Assembly (NCBI GenBank): GCA_052033505.1
Contig: JBPOJN010000011.1
Span: forward strand, 1 to 49,299
Reading direction: 5' to 3'
Source: JBPOJN01 sp052033505
GTDB lineage: Bacteria; UBA10199; JACPAL01; GCA-016699445
DNA length: 49,299 nucleotides
Shown here: positions 44,197 through 49,299 of the stretch, piece by piece
Numbering within the stretch: position 1 is the first letter of the stretch
How the letters are laid out: the number at the start of each line of letters is the position of its first letter
Program-made: the position numbers and the translations under genes
Notes under the pieces: generated by a model
Database searches by the model: none
What the model was told of the DNA's origin: nothing
Seen by the model: only the letters and a program-made list of their open reading frames with translations

Positions 44197-45555
44197 TTAC
44201 TTCCACAATTCATATTCTTTTGTAAAATGCATCAATATTTCAGTCTCACTACTCCGATCAGTTGGTCCTTTTCTGTAAGTTGCCTCTGCCATCTCAATAA
44301 TGGTTGCTGGGTTCAAAAACTCATATGCAATTCGGGTCAAAAAAATAGAAGGAACCGTCGTGGTTAAAGCGTCTTTCTTGATCCTAAAAATAGGGATCTT
44401 TTTGCGTTCCTCTTTTGGCAAGCTCATGAATTGTTCAGGATCATCAAAGATATTATTTAAAATCTGCCATCCATGAGCCTCAAACTTTTTCTGTAATTTA
44501 GTAAAATTCAATGCAGTCTCTAAATAGACCTGACCGGTCAGCAATTTTGCACAGGTTTTCTCATCAAAAGGGAATATTGATAACGGGGCAGCTCCCCTAA
44601 AAAAAGTCCCTAGTCGCCCCAGGCTATCGAATCGAATATATTTCTCACCTTTCCACTTTTCCTGCATTTCTTCGTTCTTTTTTTTAAAGTCTTCGAAGGC
44701 TTCCTCAGTGATGTGGTATGGATCAAACAAATGGACATATAGATGTGTATCTAGCTCCTTTAAAACTGAAGGATTGGAAGCGCTCAACTCCTTTAGACAT
44801 CCGCTAACTTCAGGCAGATAGTGTTGAATCGGCACATCACATAACTCGATGATTCTAGTTTCGCCGGATCGCTCTATGGCGCCTTCTCGAGTAAACGTAA
44901 TGAGTTCTTGGAGTCGTTCATTTTGTTTTTCAGCTCTAATCCTGGCTTTGCTGCGAGGCGAGCCGGCTTTTACTTCTTCAATCTCAAATTGGCCGTTTTT
45001 TCCGAACACAGTTACGTCACCAAATCTAAGGCAATGTGTTAAGTCATTCAAAATGGGAACGCCTTCTTTGGTACGAACTGAGTTCAAAAGGCTCTCAAGT
45101 TCTTTATAAAAAGATGGGTTCTCTAATGCCAAATGCCCCGTTCCTCCATCAGGTTCGCTAAAGGAGTAAATTAAAGAACGATCATATTTGGCTAACCGCC
45201 AAACCAAGCCATCCATCACGTCTTTATGCGCATTTTCCCAAGTTTTATTGAATTGAATTTGATTGTAGCAGTCTTCCAGTTGATTTTTTTGCTCTTCGTT
45301 CAACCGATCAGGATTGCCTTCTACTGGCTCGAGAAGACCTCTAATCTTCTCCTTTTCCTCTCTGAGGCTGTGTTGAATTTGTCCCAAGTCTAAAGCTAAC
45401 TGAAGCTGATGCCGCAATAAAGCGTATGGATTTTCTGTTCTTCGCCTGGCAAGACTTATTGAGTCTTCAATTACATCGCAGAAGCGCCTCATCATTTTAT
45501 TGATATACAATGAAAAGTTATGCGCTCTTTTTCTATTCATTAAGATATACAGCAT
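44197..45555 (-). CDS. Hypothetical protein
   Basis: About 452 residues, starting MLYILMNRKRAHN with an AGGA-type site upstream. The longer frame from 45693 would run through the dispersed hairpin repeat, which is why I prefer the shorter one. Mainly helical, charged, without signal or membrane segment. It contains LRFGDVTVFGKNGQFEIEEVKAGSP, which looks like a PD-(D/E)xK-type nuclease core (D...E-x-K), so a nuclease-like role is possible (inference). Codon use is AT-rich relative to most neighbours. It lies beside AbiE and the GIY-YIG gene, so it may belong to an accessory cluster. Confidence 0.65.
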   Translation of the reverse strand: MLYILMNRKRAHNFSLYINKMMRRFCDVIEDSISLARRRTENPYALLRHQLQLALDLGQIQHSLREEKEKIRGLLEPVEGNPDRLNEEQKNQLEDCYNQIQFNKTWENAHKDVMDGLVWRLAKYDRSLIYSFSEPDGGTGHLALENPSFYKELESLLNSVRTKEGVPILNDLTHCLRFGDVTVFGKNGQFEIEEVKAGSPRSKARIRAEKQNERLQELITFTREGAIERSGETRIIELCDVPIQHYLPEVSGCLKELSASNPSVLKELDTHLYVHLFDPYHITEEAFEDFKKKNEEMQEKWKGEKYIRFDSLGRLGTFFRGAAPLSIFPFDEKTCAKLLTGQVYLETALNFTKLQKKFEAHGWQILNNIFDDPEQFMSLPKEERKKIPIFRIKKDALTTTVPSIFLTRIAYEFLNPATIIEMAEATYRKGPTDRSSETEILMHFTKEYELWK

Positions 45556-45574
45556 TAAAAAGTTTATCCTGCTC

Positions 45575-45660
45575 GCACCAGGCTTTTCACACCTGGTGCA
45601 CCAAATGAACCTATTGAAAACTAAAAATAATCTTTCAAAAAACCTGTGGATAATTTTGCA
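45575..45660 (+). repeat. Dispersed hairpin repeat, copy A
   Basis: A hairpin, GCACCAGG (45575-45582) against CCTGGTGC (45592-45599), is followed by a body starting CACCAAATGAACCT that matches 47795-47850 over about 50 bases with scattered mismatches (CACCAAATRAACCTMTTGAAA, then CTAA and TAATCTTTC shared). It has no coding content and may be a miniature, REP- or MITE-like element. Confidence 0.55.
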
Positions 45661-45858
45661 CGAATTTTCCCGGCTCAGAGCATTCTCCTTCAAACTGCGC
45701 AGTACCTACGTGGCATACATAAAAAAGCCGCCCTTAAAGTTCTTTCTGAAATTGAGCTGAATAATCTGAGATTTTCAAAAGCGGGCCAAGCAAAGGTCGG
45801 CAATAACTTATTTCACAAAACTCATAAAAAATAATAAATTTATACTTTAAATTATTAT

Positions 45859-45900
45859 ATTATGTCATATTAATCATAAATACCATGAGTATTATGCCAT
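45859..45900 (+). promoter_or_regulatory. Direct repeats upstream of abiEi
   Basis: ATTATGTCAT (45859-45868) and ATTATGCCAT (45891-45900) are nine-of-ten identical and 32 bp apart, about three helical turns. The second ends with the ATG of the AbiEi-like gene. AbiEi antitoxins of other systems bind repeats before their own gene; this could be the equivalent. No Shine-Dalgarno is present. Confidence 0.4.
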
Positions 45901-46510
45901 GACCCAAAAGTCCGAAAACAAGCTTTATGAGATCGCCTTAGCGCAGCAAGGGTATTTCTCGGCCAAACAGGCCGTCTCCGCAGGGTACCAAATCAACAAT
46001 CACCCTTATTATGTCAGGCAAGGGCGTTGGATCCGGGAACATCGAGGCCTCTATCGATTGACCCGTTTTCCAAGCGAACCGGAAGCCCAATATGCGCTTT
46101 GGTCGCTTTGGTCTTGCGATCGCAAAGGTCAGATTCAGGGAGTTTATTCCTTTGAAACCGCGCTTAGCATTTATGACGTGAGCGATGCCATGCCCTCTAA
46201 ATTGCACATGACCGTTCCCAAAAAATTTCGACGGAGCAGCGACACTCCGAATAGTCTCGAGCTTCATAAAGAGGACCTTGCCGAAAGTGATTACAAAAAC
46301 ATGAGGGGTTTTCGTGTCACGACTCCGCTTCGCACCTTGCTGGACATCATCTCGTCGCACGAAACGGGAGACGGCGTGATACAGCAAGCCACAGACGAAT
46401 TCTTAAAGCGGGGATTGCTTCTCCGCCAGGAAGTCCTTTCTCTAATAGAAAAGGAGCCGCGAGCCGCTCGTTTCTTTATCGAGAAAAAATCCCCAATTCA
46501 GAAATCATGA
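45899..46510 (+). CDS. AbiEi-like antitoxin
   Basis: A 203-residue protein: N-terminal winged helix (LYEIALAQQGYFSAKQAVSAGYQINNHPYYVRQGRWIREHRGLYRLTRFPS) as in AbiEi antitoxins, then a DUF-type domain (YSFETALSIYDVSDAMPSKLHMTVPKKFRR, RVTTPLRTLLDIISS). AbiEi represses the operon and neutralises AbiEii in type IV toxin-antitoxin systems. The stop overlaps the toxin gene by 4 bp (ATGA). Confidence 0.85.
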   Translation: MTQKSENKLYEIALAQQGYFSAKQAVSAGYQINNHPYYVRQGRWIREHRGLYRLTRFPSEPEAQYALWSLWSCDRKGQIQGVYSFETALSIYDVSDAMPSKLHMTVPKKFRRSSDTPNSLELHKEDLAESDYKNMRGFRVTTPLRTLLDIISSHETGDGVIQQATDEFLKRGLLLRQEVLSLIEKEPRAARFFIEKKSPIQKS

Positions 46511-47778
46511 AAAAATATACCACCGCGACGGCGTTCCGAGCCGGACTGGAAGAGCGCCTCAGGAAGATTTCTAAAAAAAGCGGCGAAGACCTGCAGAGGC
46601 TTCGTCGCAAGGTCGCATTCGATCGCTTGCTTTGCCGTTTGTTTAACAACCACCCGGGCGACTTGTTTCTGAAGGGCGGATATTCGATGGAATTGAGACT
46701 GAATCTGGCCCGCACCACGAAAGACATCGATCTCGTCCTCCGAGTCGGAACGGCCAAAGACAGAGAAACCCAAGATGGAATTTTGGGCACTCTTCAAAAA
46801 TCCGCACGGGAAAGTTTGCATGATTTTTTTGATTTCAGAATAGAAGCTGCGACCGCGGATTTAGAAGCCGTTCCGTACGGAGGATATCGCTTCCCCGTCG
46901 AAGCTCATTTGGATGGGCGGCTCTTTGCCCGGTTTCCCATGGATATCGTGGTTTCTTCTCTCGTGTTGGAACCTATCGAAGAAATCAAAGGCCAGGATTG
47001 GCTTCAATTCGCGGGGATTGAGACTATGGCCTTTCCCGTCATACCAGCCGAACAGCAATTCGCCGAGAAGCTTCATGCTTATACTTTTACGAGAATGGGA
47101 TCCGAGAATTCCCGTGTAAAAGACTTGGTCGATATGGCGTTATTGATCGAATCCGTCGGCCTAAAAGAAGTTGCTCTACGATCTGCGATTCGAAAAATAT
47201 TTGCGTATCGGAATACACATCCCTTGCCGGAGGGCTTGATGGAACCGCCTGTTACTTGGATGGAGCCATTTGGCAGATTGAAAAGAGAAACGGGTTTAAG
47301 CGATAATATGGATCAAGCCTTGGGCCGGATAGCCCGACGGCTGAATTTGCCTATCTTTTCACGAGAGGAAAAAATTTTAAGCGTTCCAACGATGGAAACG
47401 GAAGTGGTGAGAGAGATCTATGCGGCGATCAACCGGAACGACATTCCAGCCGCTCTCAATTTTTTTGACCCACAGATCGAGCGGATAGAACCGGCGGGAT
47501 TTCCGGCGTCGGGCGTCTATCGCGGACATGCGGAAGTGGAGGCGCATTGGTCGCAGGCGCGCGGGACTTGGGTCGAAGGAAGTTGCGAGCCGGAACGGTG
47601 CGTCGTCGCCGGCGATAAGGTCATTGCGCTCGTGCACGTGCGCGTGAGGCTGAAAAACAAAACGGAATGGATCGAAGGGCGTGTGGCGGACGTCTTTACC
47701 TTCCGCGACGGTAAGGTGATCCAGATGCGTACCTTCGCCGAAAGACGGGAGGCTTTCGCATGGGCCGGAGTCGAATAG
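46507..47778 (+). CDS. AbiEii-like nucleotidyltransferase toxin fused to a SnoaL-like domain
   Basis: A 423-residue protein. Residues 1 to about 290 are the AbiEii/JHP0933-like nucleotidyltransferase: DLFLKGGYSMEL (56-63) and the RTTKDIDLVL box (69-78), later FAEKLHAYTF and RVKDLVDMALL. AbiEii toxins add nucleotides to tRNA or other targets and give phage abortive infection. From METEVVREIYAAINRND (ATG at 47392) to the end is an NTF2/SnoaL-like domain: AALNFFDPQIERI, GVYRGHAEVEAHW, VADVFTFRDGKVIQMRTFAERREA. That half has its own possible start codon and looks GC-richer, so a gene fusion by loss of a stop is likely. The role of the extra domain is unknown. Confidence 0.85.
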   Translation: MKKYTTATAFRAGLEERLRKISKKSGEDLQRLRRKVAFDRLLCRLFNNHPGDLFLKGGYSMELRLNLARTTKDIDLVLRVGTAKDRETQDGILGTLQKSARESLHDFFDFRIEAATADLEAVPYGGYRFPVEAHLDGRLFARFPMDIVVSSLVLEPIEEIKGQDWLQFAGIETMAFPVIPAEQQFAEKLHAYTFTRMGSENSRVKDLVDMALLIESVGLKEVALRSAIRKIFAYRNTHPLPEGLMEPPVTWMEPFGRLKRETGLSDNMDQALGRIARRLNLPIFSREEKILSVPTMETEVVREIYAAINRNDIPAALNFFDPQIERIEPAGFPASGVYRGHAEVEAHWSQARGTWVEGSCEPERCVVAGDKVIALVHVRVRLKNKTEWIEGRVADVFTFRDGKVIQMRTFAERREAFAWAGVE

Positions 47779-47784
47779 CACGCA

Positions 47785-47850
47785 TGGTGCCAGACACCAA
47801 ATAAACCTCTTGAAAGCTAAGGGTAATCTTTCGAAAGTCCGTGCATCATT
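47785..47850 (+). repeat. Dispersed hairpin repeat, copy B
   Basis: TGGTG (47785-47789) and CACCA (47795-47799) form a small stem, then CACCAAATAAACCTCTTGAAA runs into TAATCTTTC, matching copy A at 45598-45660. The TGGTGCCAGACACCA core is of the type found in many genomes as REP-like intergenic sequence. It begins six bases after the AbiEii stop. Confidence 0.55.
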
Positions 47851-47886
47851 TCATCCGCCGGTACGTTCTGGAAATAACGATATTAT

Positions 47887-48141
47887 TTATTCTCTTAAAA
47901 ACTCCCGAAGCATATTCCTCAACGTCGACTTCCCTTTAGTAGACTTGAAATAACTTTCCCGCCTGAGCGCATCGTATTTATTGCGATGGGCCTCATAAAA
48001 AATCAGCTCCAATGGGCGCCGAGGTTTCGTCGCAAAAACTTTTCCGTTTTGATGAAGGTGGAGTCGCTTTCGAAGATCACTGGTGAACCCCACATACATC
48101 TTCCCGTCTTTCAAGCTTCGCAGCACATAAGTGTAATGCAT
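47887..48141 (-). CDS. Small GIY-YIG endonuclease-like protein
   Basis: An 84-residue protein, MHYTYVLRSLKDGKMYVGFTSDLRKRLHLHQNGKV, with the GIY-YIG motif (YTYVLRS...YVGFT, then R for the catalytic Arg and a later Glu in LRRESYFKS). Such proteins are common, function unknown. The ATG lies directly after a terminator-like hairpin with T7, so expression may be attenuated or the gene may start from a leaderless or internal message. Confidence 0.8.
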   Translation of the reverse strand: MHYTYVLRSLKDGKMYVGFTSDLRKRLHLHQNGKVFATKPRRPLELIFYEAHRNKYDALRRESYFKSTKGKSTLRNMLREFLRE

Positions 48142-48182
48142 AAAAAAAGCCGCCTCTGTCAGATATCGACAAAAGCGGCTTT
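48142..48182 (-). terminator. Terminator-like hairpin just upstream of the GIY-YIG gene
   Basis: On the minus strand, AAAGCCGC and GCGGCTTT (48175-48182 and 48146-48153) are exact inverted repeats with a 21-base loop, followed by seven T directly before the GIY-YIG ATG. It may end an incoming leftward transcript or act as an attenuator. Confidence 0.6.
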
Positions 48183-48237
48183 CTAAGTTGTGACACCGTA
48201 CAATGAGGGCGAAGCCCGAGGACTTCCATTGGGCTCC

Positions 48238-48261
48238 GCCCTGCACCGTACGGTGCAGGGC
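48238..48261 (+). repeat. Perfect 24-bp palindrome
   Basis: The 24 bases from 48238 to 48261 (centre CCGTACGG) read the same on both strands. The 8-mer GGGCTCCG lies on both sides, at 48230-48237 and again at 48259-48266, overlapping the palindrome end. It is not within a visible gene and could be a REP unit, a recombination site or an operator. Confidence 0.65.
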
Positions 48262-48263
48262 TC

Positions 48264-48365
48264 CGACTGGTCGATACGTTTCGAACTGAGCATGTGCGCG
48301 AAATTTTGGAATTCACGCCGTTTGTGGGGAAGATACGCGAGCTGTTGGGGCAACAGGCGGCGTAG
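48264..48365 (+). pseudogene. Possible C-terminal gene fragment
   Basis: The frame ending in TAG at 48363 reads RLVDTFRTEHVREILEF, then TPFVGKIRELLGQQAA, a natural-looking protein end with amphipathic helices, and is followed 40 bp on by a good terminator. No start or body is visible upstream; the palindrome precedes it. I take it as the tail of a gene otherwise lost by rearrangement, of unknown identity. Confidence 0.35.
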
Positions 48366-48405
48366 GTTGGCCGACGTTGCGAGTTGTCAGCAAGATCCAA
48401 CTTTG

Positions 48406-48427
48406 TGCCACAGCCTGTGGCATTTTT
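48406..48427 (+). terminator. Rho-independent terminator
   Basis: TGCCACA (48406-48412) and TGTGGCA (48416-48422) form a perfect stem around GCC, followed by TTTTT. It would end the transcript that includes the fragment at 48264-48365. Confidence 0.75.
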
Positions 48428-48442
48428 AGCACACAAGCCAAA

Positions 48443-48467
48443 TCTGAAAAATCTTTCAGATCTGAAA
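48443..48467 (+). promoter_or_regulatory. Palindrome and TCTGAAA repeats before the mobile-element genes
   Basis: TTTCAGATCTGAAA (48454-48467) is a perfect 14-bp palindrome. Another TCTGAAA half-site lies at 48443-48449. This could be an operator for the small genes at 48506-48962, or part of a replication origin, since a replication initiator follows. Confidence 0.5.
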
Positions 48468-48505
48468 AGTGACGGTGAGTTTGCGCAGATTGCGTAATCT
48501 TCTTT

Positions 48506-48697
48506 GTGCAGGACACATTTCAAAATATCAAAGAAAGTTTAGCCGCATGCGGGGAATACGCCACCGATGACGAGTTGAGTGAAACGGCTCGCAATTTGGT
48601 GGGTTTTTTTGAAATCCTCGTTCAAATTGATTCCGACCAAAAGGACAAACGTGATGAAAATTTCCGAAGTGAACATTCAATTCATCAAACCCGTTGA
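48506..48697 (+). CDS. Small hypothetical protein of the integrated element
   Basis: A 63-residue frame with a GTG start (VQDTFQNIKESLAACGEYATDDELSETARNLVGFFEILVQID), acidic and helical. It lacks a strong SD but reads as ordinary protein and overlaps the SpoVG-like gene by 44 bp. I do not recognise a family. Confidence 0.5.
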   Translation: MQDTFQNIKESLAACGEYATDDELSETARNLVGFFEILVQIDSDQKDKRDENFRSEHSIHQTR

Positions 48698-48962
48698 TGG
48701 GCTCGTTGGCTTTGCGAGTTTTGTTATCGATGACGCCTTATTCATAGGATCGATTGGAATTCACGAACGACTCGATGGCAATGGCTACCGTCTGACTTAT
48801 CCCACCAAGAAAACATCACTGAATCAGCGGCCTATTTTTCATCCGATCCATCGCGAAGCCGGAGCTGCTATCGAGAGTGCCATTTTTGAAAAACTGAAAA
48901 ACGTGATGAGAAAAATTTATGATCGACACGGTTGTTCTGACATTGAATCAGGATCAATTTAA
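48654..48962 (+). CDS. SpoVG-like protein
   Basis: A 102-residue protein: MKISEVNIQFIKPVDGLVGFASFVIDDALFIGSIGIHERLDGNGYRLTYPTKK is the SpoVG domain, a small nucleic-acid-binding fold. AAAGG at 48640-48644 precedes the ATG; the longer frame from 48579 is less likely. SpoVG-like genes often occur in phage- or plasmid-like elements. It overlaps the replication gene by 44 bp. Confidence 0.85.
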   Translation: MKISEVNIQFIKPVDGLVGFASFVIDDALFIGSIGIHERLDGNGYRLTYPTKKTSLNQRPIFHPIHREAGAAIESAIFEKLKNVMRKIYDRHGCSDIESGSI

Positions 48963-49299
48963 GATTCTTGATTATGACAAGTTCACGCCATCAGCACGTG
49001 GTATTTTTGAACCGCCATTCTATAAGCTCGGCAAAAACGGCATAATTCGTTGCCTGAATAATCCAACCAAAGACGAAAAAAGATTCGAGCGCTATCGGCC
49101 AAAACTGACACTTACCAAGCGCATGGTTGGTGGTGGAATCAGTATTTCACTGCGCGTTGAGTTCTCTGTTCCCAAGCTTTTTTATGGCAATAATTTTGCC
49201 GAAACCACCCCTGCAAATGGCGCTCATCTCAACTCGTTATTCGACAGTAAATCACTTGAAACCATGGGGGTGGATTTTGCCCATTCTCTGGAAAAAACT
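48919..49299 (+). CDS. Phage/plasmid replication initiator, gene II/X type, cut by window edge
   Basis: ATG at 48919 opens MIDTVVLTLNQDQFKILDYDKF and the frame stays open for 127 codons to the edge. FEPPFYKLGKNGIIRCLNNPTKDEK ... YRPKLTLTKRMVGGGISISLRVEFSVPKLFYGNNF matches the N terminus of the phage/plasmid replication proteins (gene II/X family, filamentous-phage-like). These nick DNA to start rolling-circle replication. The catalytic Tyr would lie beyond the edge. With the SpoVG-like gene this marks an integrated single-stranded-DNA phage or plasmid. Confidence 0.8.
   Translation, partial: MIDTVVLTLNQDQFKILDYDKFTPSARGIFEPPFYKLGKNGIIRCLNNPTKDEKRFERYRPKLTLTKRMVGGGISISLRVEFSVPKLFYGNNFAETTPANGAHLNSLFDSKSLETMGVDFAHSLEKT

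Noticed and set aside
48400..48505. dif/XerCD site for the phage-like element
   Set aside because: I see no 28-bp dif-like arrangement with the usual arms in this stretch; the repeats there are ordinary palindromes.
1..49299. CRISPR arrays, tRNA or rRNA genes, complete insertion sequences
   Set aside because: No regular repeat-spacer series, cloverleaf-like sequence, rRNA stretch or transposase was found by eye; a formal tRNAscan or CRISPR search was not possible.

Overview
The window (about 49.3 kb, moderately GC-rich, tightly packed) looks like chromosome of a Gram-negative, non-model bacterium. Two TIGR02147-type regulators (one next to a small lipoprotein), several large lipoproteins, Calx-beta/CSLREA surface proteins and a full-length Lhr helicase recall Bdellovibrionota or related 'deltaproteobacterial' lineages. 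That placement is inference from gene content. No rRNA, tRNA or CRISPR array was recognised.

Layout. 1-8.4 kb: a partial TIGR02147 regulator, uvrB, an APC amino-acid permease, a START-like protein, a lipoprotein and uvrC. The UvrC carries in-frame palindromic insertions and lacks the usual C-terminal HhH pair. 8.6-12.9 kb: unknown proteins, one probably frameshifted, then a leftward operon of glycosyltransferase-like protein, M20 peptidase and a small Cys-pair protein. 13.0-15.2 kb: a compact RiPP operon with a Cys-rich precursor (eleven Cys, mostly CGEKK repeats), a DUF692/MNIO oxidase and a DUF2063 partner. This is the bufferin/HvfABC type of copper-handling peptide pathway. A 14-bp perfect hairpin lies inside the first codons of the oxidase gene. 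15.1-18.2 kb, leftward: HTTM-family membrane protein with a partner, an Smr protein, and a lipoprotein/TIGR02147 pair.

18.4-24.3 kb: two paralogous secreted beta-helix/Calx-beta proteins ending in GGCSL(I/M)R. The larger has an internal relic of that ending and looks like a fusion. 24.4-36.1 kb: a decayed fadE remnant, a DUF4143 ATPase, a HipBA module, a HEAT-repeat protein with an HExxH site, Lhr, and a Fic protein. The ATPase, HipB, Fic and (further right) AbiEi genes each sit behind AT-rich repeats that look like operators, and lack a clear Shine-Dalgarno. 36.2-38 kb: orphan LigD-type phosphoesterase, ClpP-like protease and TspO.

38-44 kb, leftward: a 1199-residue M4-like lipoprotein and a four-gene ECF sigma/anti-sigma/Spy-like operon whose sigma gene has no canonical start for its full N terminus, plus a VOC protein. 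44-48.1 kb: an unknown protein, an AbiEi/AbiEii system whose toxin is fused to a SnoaL-like domain, copies of a dispersed hairpin repeat, and a GIY-YIG protein. 48.2-49.3 kb: a palindrome-rich junction, then the start of an integrated phage- or plasmid-like element (small ORF, SpoVG-like protein, partial gene II/X-type replication initiator).
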